Assembly (NCBI GenBank): GCA_028583405.1
Contig: CM053261.1
Coordinates: forward strand, 14,252,783-14,316,782
DNA: 64,000 nt
From: Pogonophryne albipinna
Taxonomy: Eukaryota > Chordata > Actinopteri > Perciformes > Artedidraconidae
Reading direction: 5' to 3'
Shown: in pieces, positions 1 through 10,374 of the stretch
Numbering within the stretch: position 1 is the stretch's first letter
Layout of the letters: each line of letters begins with the position of its first letter
Notes under the pieces: model-generated
The model's database searches: none
What the model saw: the letters and a program-made list of their open reading frames with translations, nothing else
What the model was told of the DNA's origin: nothing
Translations under genes and position numbers: made by a program

Positions 1-230
1 GTGCGTTCACACCTGCCTTGTATAGTCCGGTTGAATCGAACCCTGGTGCGTTTAGCCGCTTGGTGCGGTTCACTTGGGTCGGTGTGAACACAATCCGAGA
101 TCTCTTAAGTGAACTAAACAACCGGACTCTGGTCCGCTAAAATAGGTGGTCTCGGAGCGCTTGCTTGCGAACTCTGGAGCGGTTCATTGCTGGTGTGAAC
201 GCAGTCCGCACCAAAACATAGGAGGGTCAT
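1..230. repeat. Terminal fragment of a dispersed repeat (GTGCGTTCACACC end)
   Basis: The window opens with GTGCGTTCACACC and several more copies of GGTGTGAACGCAG-like words in both orientations up to about 220. A related stretch in the opposite sense lies at 14216-14340, ending GTGTGAATGCACC. The two could be the ends of one large element that contains everything between, or two independent copies. The window edge prevents finding a target duplication. The family is not assigned. Confidence 0.4.
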
Positions 231-970
231 TCTATAGAAAAGGTGGAAGTGCTGTCACTTACTTTTGCAGACACCAAAATACATGACGTTGACCTAATAC
301 TCACATTCATTATATATGTTGAATAAATAGAGATTGTCTTTGCAATGGTACTAAATAAAAAATAAATAAAAAATGGTTTTATACGTAAATTGCAATTTAT
401 TTAAAATGCCAAGTTCAAGGAACTGCCTTGTCACTTTGATCATACATGGAAGTGGAGCCTATAGTTTTAATTTAAAAGATTTGTTTTTCAATAAATAAAT
501 CAAATTTATATTTATATAACATTAGCCTACAAGCATTAAATATAACACTGAAATGGTAAAAAAAAACGCAAATTATTATTAATAATATCAAATAAATGTC
601 AGTCACCCAAAATTACGTCATTGGTGTTACTGCTACACAAAACGCTTTTATTTTGAAATAATGTACTGTCTCTGAAGTGCCTCCTGTAACAAGAGATCAT
701 TTGAGGCAGTGGACAAAGACATAAGGAAAGTCAGATACTTCTTACTTTGTTTGTTAAAGGTGTCATTTTATCTTCAAATTTTACATGCGTCTTTCAAGTC
801 TGTCATTAGTGTTACTCATTGCATAGCCCTAGGGGTGAACATTGGAATGGGAAAATGTATTGTATTGAAGAGTTAAACGATTTTGATATTGACTGAAGCC
901 ATATTTGGTCTGACACATTGCAGCCATTTTGTTAAAATGGTAGTGTTTTTTCCAAATTGTCACTGGTGTT
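231..970. other. AT-rich intergenic DNA, nothing recognised
   Basis: No reading frame, RNA gene or clear repeat boundary was seen here. The stretch is AT-rich and leads directly into the left repeat array of the IS3EU-like element. Confidence 0.6.
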
Positions 971-1096
971 ATTATGAGATAAAAAAGTCGAAATTATGAG
1001 ATAAAAAGTCATGAGATAAAAAGTCATGAGATAAAAAGTCATAATTATGAGATAAGAAAGTCGAAATAATGAGATAAAAAGTCATTATGAGATACT
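971..1096 (+). repeat. Left terminal tandem array of the IS3EU-like element
   Basis: Five or six imperfect copies of ATGAGATAAAAAGTC(ATAATT) occur in a row, some with GAAAT in place of ATAATT. The reverse complement forms the right array. They are probably transposase-binding subterminal repeats. Confidence 0.7.
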
Positions 1097-1158
1097 TTGT
1101 CACAACAGACAAACTAGCAGCTCTTTGGCTCGAGTTCTCCTATTTATCTTGACCGGAA

Positions 1159-2726
1159 ATGGATTGTGAGTACATTGAGGACAACTTTAAACGTGGATTT
1201 ACAACAGATGAATTACTTAATTTGCTTGCTGATTCACATGGAGTTGTACTAAGCAAACGCACCCTTGAAAGGATTTTAAGCAAGAAGCAGCTCTGGCGTC
1301 GAAAGAATAAAACCGATGTGGCTGAGGTGGCAATCTTCATTGAACAGCAACTGGAAACATCTGGTCAGTGTCATGGTTACAGATGGATGCACCAAAAATG
1401 TTGGCTACATGGAATTGTGACTGACAGAGAAACAGTGAGAATGCTGCTACAGTTATTGGATGGTGAAGGTGTTGATCTGAGGTCAAGAAACAGACTGCAA
1501 AGGCGCATCTACCACAGCTGTGGTCCAAACTATGTATGGCACATTGATGGTTACGACAAGCTTAAGCCATTTGGAATTGCAATCAGTGGATGCATTGACG
1601 GGTTTTCCAGAAAGATGATATGGCTTGAAGCTTACAAAACAAACAAAGACCCAAAGATCATCGCTGGCTACTTTATTGATGCTGTTATCAATGCTGGTGG
1701 GTGCCCTGCCAGACTCAGACTTGATTTAGGAACAGAAAATGGCCATATGGCCGAAATGCAGCAGTTTTTGCATTTTTCTGAGAACCAAGCTAAAACAGAC
1801 AATGTAACCTTTGGTCCAAGCGCTGGAAACCAGCGTATTGAACGATGGTGGCTGACCTTGCGAAGTGAGTGTGTCCAGTTTTGGATGGACCTTTTTGACA
1901 AACTGAGTGTAGATGGCTACTTCTCAGACAACTCCTTGATCCAGTTCTGCTTTCTACAAATAATACAGGTACTTGTCACATTATGACATAAATAAATGTT
2001 GAATGTGGTGAATATTTTTAAAGAGCCACAAATGACCATGTGTAAAATAGAAATTGCCTGTTTTCCATGGAGAGAGTGAATAATAAGTTATTGTTTCTGG
2101 CTAACAAAAATATGTGGGTATTCAGAGTAGCTGTGTCAAATAAGGTACTTAAGAATTTTTATTTTCGGGTTTATCCACCACATTTTTATAGCTGTTAAGA
2201 TATAACATTAGTTGCACTGCTGCAATTTACATTTTACAGGTATTAATATGATTGTGCCAACCTACCATAGTACAACTAGAACACAAATCTCACAAATATA
2301 ACAAACCATGGGTCAGGACTACTTGACTAAGGCAGTAATCACCACTGCCCAGTATTTTTATACAATCTATTTGACTGAATATTATTTGCCTCCTAGGAAA
2401 AACTTAATGAGGTTGTATTGACTTGGAACAATCACAGAGTCCGTCAAGTCCATAACTCACGATCACCCCATGGACGTCCCTCCATATTGCATGCAGTCCC
2501 TCATCTGTATGGAGGCAGAGATTGTTTGCACCACGTGGACCTGGCGAAAGTTCAAGTCTGCCTTGATGAGTGTGTGTTCAAGGACTTCCCATGTGATGAA
2601 GATGTGTTCCATATCTGTGTGGATCTAATGTCAGAGTATAATCTGAAATTAACAAATGATGTGTTTGAAACTGTTAACCTGTATATCGCACTCAGACAAC
2701 TGATGAACAATGAACTGGATCATTAA
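1159..2726 (+). CDS. IS3EU-like transposase with rve/DDE core, two exons
   Basis: The coding sequence is 1159-1968 joined to 2397-2726, giving 379 residues. The donor is ACAG/GTACTT and the acceptor TTGCCTCCTAG/G. The join is in phase and removes a 428-bp intron. Residues 1-65 look like a helix-turn-helix DNA-binding part. From about residue 115 there is an integrase (rve-type) catalytic core. The candidate acidic triad is D130 (in WHIDGYDK), D189 (in LDLGTEN) and E228 (in NQRIERWW), so all three are present. No stop or frameshift interrupts the frame, so the gene may still encode an active enzyme. The start is the first ATG after the left array. By family the protein cuts and pastes the element through its terminal repeats. 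The main uncertainty is whether the 3' exon ends naturally at 2726. Confidence 0.75.
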
Positions 2727-3363
2727 CTTTCCTGGGGCAGTGTCACAATTTATATTTCAGAAATGTGTATTTGTTTCCTGTTTCATTCCAGGACAAATTG
2801 AAATATATATATACCGATTGCAATTGTCAGAATTATAATATACTTTAACCTGTGATGAATGAAAATATAATTGTAGCTGTTTGAGACACGTCAAAGATGT
2901 ACCAAATATTGTCAGTACATATATGTTTATGTACACACAAACAAAGTCATGTGTTGCCCTTAGATTGACTATGTGTAAAAGCAGGATACAAATGCAAAAT
3001 ACACACATGTATTAATAGAATTATTTATTCAATTATTTTAACAAATAGCATACACAACTGCTGTTTTCATTTTTGACTGGATATAATTGTTTCCAAGCAG
3101 CTCTTTGATGGCTGAGTCACTGAGCATGTCCTGTATCATATCACGATAAGAAGAACATCAGTTTAAAGGCAGCAGCTGTTTCCCTTTCATCCTCTCTCCT
3201 TCTGCATCGAGTGAGCGAGTGAGCGAGCGGTTTTATGTTTCTGGAAGTAAAACGAAGCAGCAGAAAATATAGGTCTGTGAAGTATTTTGTGTAACAAGAA
3301 GAACTAAATAAATGCAACGGCCTCCAAAGAAGAGCTCGCCTCTCTCCAGTCATTTCGATATTA
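2727..3363. other. 3' noncoding part of the IS3EU-like element
   Basis: AT-rich DNA following the transposase stop, with no second plus-strand frame of interest. The purine/pyrimidine-rich tract around 3190-3230 (repeated GAGTGAGC) is low complexity. Confidence 0.5.
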
Positions 3364-3517
3364 TTAAACCTGAAGCTTGTTGCTTCGGCCCTTGGAGACC
3401 ACAGAGTAATCCCCTGTTTCCTCGACTAGGGTCTGGTAGCTGACAGGAAAGTTCAACACATGCATAATGAATGCTATCCATGCTATCTGACTGTACCACT
3501 TCGGTTTGGTGATGTTA
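3364..3517 (-). other. Unrecognised exon-like coding segment on the minus strand
   Basis: Read on the minus strand, TTATTCAG at 3525-3518 is a good splice acceptor. After it, an open frame of 50 codons ends in a TAA stop at 3366-3364. The peptide is of normal complexity and includes KPKWYSQIAWIAFIMHVLNF followed by a hydrophilic tail (EETGDYSVV, then KGRSNKLQV). It has no local ATG that makes it a whole gene, so if real it is a terminal exon. No upstream exon was found between here and 4128. It may be a captured host exon, a second IS3EU gene or chance. Confidence 0.3.
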
Positions 3518-3977
3518 CTGAATAATCGCTATGGCATTAGCATTTCCCCCAGAATAGCAAACTGAAAAGCGATAAAGAACGACAGTGCAATGTACAATTA
3601 ACGCATTACTTTTTAACAACTGCGTTACATGTAGGCTACTATAAATAGTGGTGTACCGTAGCTGAGATAACATTTGGGTTAGAGTAGGCTAGCAACTCAC
3701 AGCAGCAGTATGCCATTGCCTACACTATTGTCATTAGTGGCGTGAACGTTACCACAAAACTATAGGCATATATTATAGTTCATAACAGGTAATGTCAAAG
3801 CTATGAATTGCATTGTTGTAGTTTAGCTGCAATATAGGCTATATGTAACATCTAACATTTACAAAAGTCACCTGTAATAGTTACCTTATTTAGGACTAGA
3901 TGCCGTTTGCATGGTGGAGAGCAGCAAGGTGATGAAGGGACCTTTGAAGACAGCGCCACTGCAGCGCATGCGCACTT

Positions 3978-4128
3978 CTTATCTCATAATTATGACTTTT
4001 TATCTCATTATTTCGACTTTCTTATCTCATAATTATGACTTTTTATCTCATTATTATTACTTTCTATCTCATAATTATGACTTTTTATCTCATTATTATG
4101 ACTTTTTATCTCATAATTATGACTTTTC
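3978..4128 (-). repeat. Right terminal tandem array of the IS3EU-like element
   Basis: Six or seven copies of the same word as the left array occur in inverted orientation (TTTTTATCTCATAATTATGAC). One copy has drifted to ATTACTTTCTATCTC. It ends just before CATGGGGATTT. Confidence 0.7.
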
Positions 4129-4299
4129 ATGGGGATTTAAAAAAAAATAAGTGGCGGAAATGGGCTTCCATATTGAACAGTGTCGTGTAAAGTAAAAATT
4201 CTCCGTCAGCTACATAAAAGTAAGAACACCTGTCGTCGGTGAAACGCCCCTCCTTACTGTAGAACGTCTCTCATTATATGTGTTATAATTAAGCAATAG

Positions 4300-4500
4300 C
4301 TCACGACAGGCCGTGGTATATGCTCATTATATCACAGCTAAGGGGCGTGGTTCGGCCCGACGCGAAGCGGTTTGCTTTTCAGCCCAACGATATACTGTTT
4401 TTCTCAGACGCGGAGGGATACTGACTTGTTGTGAAAAGTAACTTACAATTCTACCCGTGGTATACGCTCAGTATATCACGGCTAAGAACCAATCAGATTG
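4300..4500. repeat. Dispersed repeat with two direct copies of a TATATCAC word
   Basis: GTGGTATATGCTCATTATA at about 4312 and GTGGTATACGCTCAGTATA at about 4457 are near-identical direct copies, each followed by TCAC(A/G)GCTAAG. The DNA between them is GC-richer (GGCCCGACGCGAAGCGG). It looks like a piece of a fish repeat. The family was not identified, and the flanks to 4665 hold nothing else recognised. Confidence 0.4.
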
Positions 4501-4826
4501 CTTGATTTGACTTGTCCGTTTTATAATGTTTTTTAACGGACGTTGTCTGATTATATAATCATATGCGCGGGCCGCTAGTGTCTGTTGATCACCAGATTAA
4601 CAGCAGCATGAGAATAACCTGCCGAAAGTGCCGATGCTCCATGGCGGAGGCTCCGGTAGAAATTGCCGGTGTTGTGTCAAATGATGCACCCCTATCATGA
4701 AATGCACCCCTTGTCACGGGAACGCGCATTGGTAAATGAAACGTTAAGACATTAAAACGATGCTTAAAACGAAAACTATACGTCCAGGGTTTTTTTAATG
4801 GTAATTTACAGACTGTGAGTCGCTTA

Positions 4827-5107
4827 CGGCCCGTCCACACAGCGGCGTGCGTTGACGTCTCTCCCAGCATACACGCGGTTTGATTGGCTAGCGCTTGTAC
4901 TGGCAGATTTGCATAAACGGGATTTCATTGGCTGACGCTTCGAGGCGCCAAAAGTTGAACATTGCTCAACTTTTGAAGCGAGCAACGCCAGCAACGCTCC
5001 ACGTCGCTTCCCAAAATGCAGTTTGGCTAAAAGTGATGTCACCCCATTCAAAGTGAATGAGCAGAAGCGTTGGAAGCTTCAACGCACGCCGCTGAGTGGA
5101 CGGGCCG
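4827..5107. mobile_element. 281-bp MITE, PIF/Harbinger-like, TTA duplication
   Basis: Perfect or near-perfect terminal inverted repeats begin CGGCCCGTCCACAC and end GAGTGGACGGGCCG. Direct TTA copies flank it at 4824-4826 and 5108-5110. The opposite arm of the foldback element (around 13990-13998) reads CGCTTATTGG where this arm has CGCTTA, the insert, then TTAGTGG, so the empty site is visible. A TTA (TWA) duplication is typical of PIF/Harbinger. No coding capacity. Confidence 0.8.
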
Positions 5108-5305
5108 TTAGTGGTAGCTCATATAGTCTTGATTCTTGTGGTTAAACTTTTCGCTCCGTATTTTGATGGTAGTGGTGTCGAATCCTGGATTTTTCATTCA
5201 TTCGTCACTTCTTTACGTTCCCACAGAACTAAACTGCATTCTCAATTACGTTTAGCAGGAAACGTATTTTCTCCAACGTTACGTTTATTTTCTACATATC
5301 TTTGC

Positions 5306-5642
5306 TGAAGAGTTTATCGCCGGCCACTAGAGGGCAGCGTCACTGCTGTCGCTGTCCGGATATGCCGTGCTCTGACCCGGTAGTGCCGAGCGGCCATTTT
5401 AGTTCAAACATTGTTCATTCACTCCGCCTCGAGTTGAGACATTCATCCACTCATTCATGTAAGATTGTTTCCACTATTGTTTGGTGTGTCTATACTCTGT
5501 GTCGTTGAATATATGTGTATTGGTCATGACATGCATGGATGTAGTACTTTGTCAGCTTATCTTGCTGCATTGCTCTGTTTCAGGGTGTCGTCATCTTTGT
5601 CATTAAATTACCGAAACTGACATTGAGGAGTGTGTTTCTTCA
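5306..5642 (+). repeat. 5' LTR of the Gypsy element
   Basis: 337 bp, TG...CA. It differs from the 3' LTR at three positions (G/A near 5364, A/G near 5436, A/G near 5529), all transitions, giving 99.1% identity. Confidence 0.95.
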
Positions 5643-5652
5643 TGACGACACC

Positions 5653-6830
5653 ATGGTCGTTGTTGGATGCCCTGTCCCCGGCTGCGAGTTCGAATCCGAA
5701 GACTTGTCTGAAGCACTCGTCATTGCTATATTGACGATTCATGGATTTAGCCACCAGCACGCAGCGCCTGTCATGGCCGCGCCAGCCCAGGCCCCAGCCC
5801 CTCACTGCCCGAGACTCGATCGGCCCAAAGTTGATGTGGGCGTGTCGATAGAGGAATGGAACGTGTTCATCCGCCGTTGGAACGTATTCCTCGCCGGCTC
5901 AGGCATAGGGGATGCCCAGGCCCCCTTCCAGCTGTTTCAGTGCGCTGGGCATGTACTTGGAGACAGCCTGTTGAAAGCCGTCCCCGGCGCCGCTTCCGGA
6001 CCCTTGCCAGACCTGATCACCGTCATGCGTTCCCTAGCTGTCATCCCAGTCGCTACATGCGTCCTGCGCACTGAGCTACTTCAGTTACGCCAGGAACGCG
6101 ATGAGACATTCCGCGCATTCTCTGCCAGAGTGCGGGGTAAAGCAGAGACATGCGCATATAATGCGGTATGCGAGTGTGGTAAGGACGTGGACTATACCGA
6201 CCACATTATCCGTGATGTTCTGCTCAATGGCATTTATGACTCGGACATACGCCGCGAGACGCTGGGGACACCTGACGTCCTGGTCAAGCCAGTTAACGAC
6301 GTAATTGGACTCGTAGAGAACAGAGAGATGGCCCGTAACGCTCTCCCGTCGTCCTCCCTATCAGCCATGTCGTCATTCCGGCGCCTGTAGACGACTCCAC
6401 AGACGAGCCCCGCCCCGAGCCCTGCGGACGGGGCTAAACGTGCCTCGTGCCCGGAATGTAAGAGCGTCTTTAACGTCTTTACAGAGGGGCCTCGCGGGTG
6501 GAATCCTAAGTCTCACCAGGTGTGCATCGGCTGCTACAGGGCCCGCCGACGACAGAGGCGTCAACAGCCGTCATCCGACAGTCAACAGGCCGCCATGGGG
6601 TCGGAGCCGGTCTCCCAGGTCTCGTCGGTGCAAGCTGGGGCCCGCCCTGGCCGACGTCACGGGAGCCATCGCCGACGCCGCGCCCTTACGTCGCACGGCT
6701 GTGTCAACAGGCCGGCTGCACCTATCAGACTCGAGCACCACATCTTCTCCAAGGGCGAATGGAGACGAGCCAGGCTGAGAGACCACCCCCGAGCCTTAAT
6801 CACTATCTCGATGGACATGCCAGTCAGGCT
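5653..6830 (+). pseudogene. gag of the Gypsy element, interrupted
   Basis: The frame opens at ATG 5653, 11 bp after the LTR. It begins with a small Cys/His cluster (CPVPGCEF ... HGFSHQH) at residues 6-36, then a capsid-like helical region. An in-frame TAG at 6388-6390 stops it after 245 codons. The same frame stays open beyond the stop and carries a Cys4 cluster (CPEC ... CIGC) encoded at about 6444-6533, then an Arg-rich tail. Coding character in this frame continues to about 6815-6830, after which the protease lies one frame on. The TAG is therefore more likely an internal nonsense mutation than the natural gag end, although stop read-through cannot be excluded. Confidence 0.7.
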
Positions 6831-6847
6831 GAGGGACCAGCAACCGG

Positions 6848-7583
6848 GGCTCGGCCGACGGAGCTCGGATATCCGCCGTCGCGGACACTGGCGCGCAGTC
6901 GGACCTTTGGTCTCTGGAGGAGTTCCTGGCCTGCGGTTTCTTGCGGGACGACCTGCGACCCGTCAGCCTCAGCCTGTCGGCCGCCAACCGCTCCCCTATA
7001 ACCATCGAGGGAGCGTTCTTCGCTAGGCTCTCGACGACCTGCAGCGGGGGGCGTGTTACATCCTGCCGTTCCATGGTATATGTGAGCAGCTCAGTCCGGG
7101 CCATGTACCTCTCCTACGAGTCGTTGCTCAACCTCGGCCTCTTGCCCGTGAACTTCCCGTCGGACGACGTTGCAGGGGGGCCCAAGGACAGGCGTAGCCC
7201 TGACACGGCTGACACGCCAGACCAGCCCTTGTCCGTCAATGCGACGAGGTCAGCCAACGGCGGCTGCGTGGGGCCAGGTGACCCCCGGGACGCCCAGTGC
7301 TCATGTCCTCAGCGCACGGTCCCCCTGGCACGCCCCGCAGCACTGCCGTTCCCTTGTACGCCAGAGAACAACAACCGGATGAAAGGTTGGCTACTCGGGA
7401 GATATGCCTCGTCGACATTCAATACTTGCCCCCATCGGGCACTACCATGCATGGAGGGGCCACCTATCGAGATGCACGTGGACCCCGCAGCTACGCCTAA
7501 GGCATGCCACACCGCGGCTACAGTGCCTCTACACTGGCAGCAGAGGGTCCACAATGACCTCTTGCGGGACGAAGCCCTTGGGG
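6848..7583 (+). pseudogene. Aspartic protease and start of pol of the Gypsy element
   Basis: The frame holds the retropepsin active-site motif ADTGAQSDLW at about 6881-6910, followed by roughly 220 residues of protease and linker. It runs into the left border of the first hAT insertion at 7584. It is in a different frame from gag. The change lies between about 6815 and 6870 and could be an indel or a programmed shift. No initiation codon of its own is evident, as expected for pol. Confidence 0.75.
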
Positions 7584-8842
7584 CAGGGCTCGACATTATA
7601 AATGGCCCGCTGGCCCGGAAGCACTATTTCGACACCCCGGGCCAGCATAACGTACTTTCCACTTGCCCGCTCGGGCCACTAAAAATATTGCTTTAAAAAA
7701 ATTGTCCTGTGGTATTGGTATTTTGACTAGCAATTTAGTTAAATTGTTTCGTTTATTAACGCTACAACATAGCGTTTCGTGAGGCGGTTGTCGTTGTTGG
7801 GTGAAAAGCAAACGGCTGTTTGCTGCGGAGCGCAGCGCGAGCAGGCTCCCGTGAGCGGGAGTGCGCTCGTTCATACAGACTATCGCGCCACCTAACCATT
7901 CGCCAAAATGTTTTTAATACCAGCGGTAACCGGCCAAGCGCCGGGCAAAAAACAATCTTCAAATAAAAGAAAGTCACCGGAGGAGTTAAAGGAGAGTGAC
8001 AGGGAGCATGAGAAGAAGAGGGAGAGAACGTTTCAGCCAGCTTGATCGATGGAGTTGGCTTCTATAGAGTGGTGCAGTGACACGTCCTAAAACCCTTTTA
8101 TAATCTATCGATTAGATTTATGATTCGAAAATTATAAAAGTAGGGTAGACATGTGGAGATTATCCGGCTGAACAAAACGTGCATTTATCAAACAGGTTTG
8201 TTTTCCACAGACCTTATTTCCAGCTATTTTCCAAAACCATGTGGAGAAATCCCATTGCTTTTTTTCGAGGGAACCAGCAGCTTACTTCCTGGTTTTAGGA
8301 CGAGTCACTGCACCTCTCAATATGATGCCAATATAAACAAGGTCTTCTGTCGGCTCTGTACATCAATGCCGACCTATGCTGACAAGTAAGTGAAGAGGAG
8401 ACAATATAAAGGTATTGGCTCTAGGGAAATGTCCCAGCAGTTTAGGATAATGAAGATTCTAATCAAATCTATTACATAGCCATTACATTTCTAACTCCTA
8501 ATGACAGGAAGGCAGAAACCGCATTATACAAATAATAATACTCATAATAATTGCAGACATTTTTTAACAATGACCACAATATCATTATTTTAATAAAACA
8601 AATATGAACAATTGAGGAAAATGAGGAAGAACTGATGATTCAAATGTTGTAGTAGGCCTACAAGTAGTAATGTAGTTAGTGCCTAAATTACTATTGCAAC
8701 AAATGTGTTAATTTTCTTCATTATTAGTCGATTTTTTTTGGACGAATGCTCCGGGCCAGTGGTTACAATGGTGGGGCCAGTGATAATACAATTCCACCGG
8801 CCCGGAGGGCCAGTGGCATTTTACCCTTAATGTCTACCCCTG
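7584..8842. mobile_element. hAT element A1, non-autonomous, inserted in pol
   Basis: The terminal repeats are CAGGGCTCGACATTA on the left and TAATGTCTACCCCTG on the right. The 8-bp duplication CCTTGGGG is at 7576-7583 and 8843-8850. Both ends carry clusters of GGGCCACTGGCCC-like words. Internally, 7909-8043 reads as a basic N-terminal transposase leader (KRKSPEELKESDREHEKK), and 8343-8387 encodes VFCRLCTSMPTYADK, resembling the zinc-finger start of hAT transposases of the KIAA1586/ZMYM type. The rest of the gene is gone. Confidence 0.88.
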
Positions 8843-8850
8843 CCTTGGGG

Positions 8851-9598
8851 TAATTGAACGCATGCCATATGGCGAGCCAGTGGCGTGGTACCATCGTATG
8901 GTAGTCACTCGGAAGCACGACGGTTCCCCCCGCAGGACCGTGGACCTCTCCCCCTCAATAAGTTCTGCCAACGTGAGACCTTCGCCACTGAGTCCCCGTT
9001 CCACCTTGCACGCCGCGTCCCGAAGGGCACCTGGAAGACCGTCACGGACGCCTGGAACGGCTACCACAGTGTCCCCCTGCGTGAGTCGGATCGCCACCTC
9101 ACTACCTTCATCACACCCTTCGGCCGTTGGCGCTACACCAGGGCACCACAGGGTTTCCTGTCATCAGGGGATGGCTACAACCGTCGGTTTGACGCCGTCC
9201 TCTCAGACTATGAACGCAAGGAACGTTGTGTGGATGTGGACACCATCCACTATGACACCGACCTGGAGCAACACTGGTGGAGGACCATCGACTTCCTGAC
9301 GCGTGTCGGCCGGTCGGGCATCGTGTTGAACCCGGACAAGCTTCAGTTCGCGGAGAGGTGCGTCAATTTCGCTGGCTTCAGGGTGTCGGAATCTACCATC
9401 GAACCGCTCCCGAAATACTTGGACGTCATCCGGGACTTCCCCACCCCAGGCTCCACGACGGACATCAGGAGTTGGTTCGGCCTTGTCAACCAGGTGGCTA
9501 ACTACGCCCAGTTGCGTGACACGATGGCTCCATTTAAGCCGTTCCTCAGCCCACGCTGTGTGTTCCTATGGTCCCCCGTTCTGGAGGAGGCCCTCCAG
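8851..9598 (+). pseudogene. Reverse transcriptase of the Gypsy element, frameshifted
   Basis: The pol frame resumes exactly after the hAT duplication, with PYGEPVAWYHRMVVTRKHDG, typical of the RT fingers. A one-base change of frame occurs in a C-rich run at about 8945-8955. The remainder continues in the new frame through WNGYHSVPL and TPFGRWRYTRAPQG. The catalytic motif at 9227-9241 reads CVDVD, with an extra Val codon between the two aspartates expected adjacent in a VDD box. The frame runs to the left border of the second hAT element. Both changes should abolish RT activity. Confidence 0.8.
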
Positions 9599-10366
9599 CA
9601 GGGTTTCCGCTAGGATTTTTTCTCGCCGGTCAAATGTCCGGGCAGAATTAATTTTAACGGACAAATTTGAAACTTACCGGTCATGTTTCAATAATAATAA
9701 TAAGAGTTGTGTAGCAGAGTTTCCGTTAGCAGGTAATTACCGGACTATGAGCGGATATGCTGATGTTTAAAACTCAGTTCACGGGGCTCATTTTTATATT
9801 GCTTCAGTTTATAATCGTAACAGATCGAAAAATTCAGATTCATTTTTCAATAAATTATTCCACAACAAACAACATAATTATTACATTCAAACAAACTACT
9901 TGTAGTAGATAACGTACATTATTGAAAAGTTTAGATCAACTTTGAATAATAACACGGGAGAAACGGATCCTCTCTTTTCCTCTCTCCCTCCCTCTCTCTC
10001 CTGACAGCCCGTCAGTTTCTCATGCAGCTCCTGCAGCTCGCTAAACAGAGGCGGGGCTTCAGGTGATTATGCAGAGCTGCGTGTCTCGGTCAGACTCAGC
10101 AGCTGATCTGATCTCTCTCTCGCGTCCGGTTACACTTCACTCGCGTTTATGTCCATATCGATCAGATCCAGCTCTCCTGATCGGCCTTTATAGAGAGCAC
10201 CGATCAAACTATTAAGAGTGAATATCGGCCGATAATGATCGGCGGCCGATCTATCGGAGCATCCCTAATTATTACCAGACATTTTGACCGGCAGGTTTTG
10301 AATTTACCGGTTTTTAATACATTTTACCAGCTAAAAACCGGTAATTACCGGCTAACGGAAACCCTG
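9599..10366. mobile_element. hAT element B, 768 bp, non-autonomous
   Basis: Terminal repeats are CAGGGTTTCCGCTAG and CTAACGGAAACCCTG. The 8-bp duplication CCCTCCAG is at 9591-9598 and 10367-10374. The interior contains repeated CCGGTAATTACCGG words near both ends. Around 10215-10266 it holds CGGCCGATCTATCGGAGCATCCCTA, one end of a different hAT-type repeat, so the element is itself composite. Related fragments lie at 20065-20290 and 52670-53118. Confidence 0.88.
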
Positions 10367-10374
10367 CCCTCCAG

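Larger units (their letters stand above)
971..4128 (+). mobile_element. IS3EU-like DNA transposon, probably full length
   Basis: This unit of about 3.2 kb is bounded by two arrays of a 20-25 bp AT-rich word (ATGAGATAAAAAGTCATAATT) placed in opposite orientations at 971-1096 and 3978-4128. A two-exon DDE transposase lies between them on the plus strand. The arrangement fits the eukaryotic IS3-like (IS3EU) elements common in fish. I am recalling that family name from its transposase type and did not test it. No exact target duplication could be fixed because the ends are low-complexity. A second coding-like segment on the minus strand (3364-3517) is not explained by the transposase. Confidence 0.6.

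Noticed and set aside
971..1096. Regularly spaced repeats resembling a CRISPR array
   Set aside because: Units are nearly contiguous without unique spacers, are mirrored at the other end of a transposon, and the DNA is vertebrate.
6440..7026. Several frames of 100-170 codons on both strands in the Gypsy gag-protease region
   Set aside because: High GC makes spurious frames; only the frames carrying the Cys clusters and the DTGA protease motif are supported.
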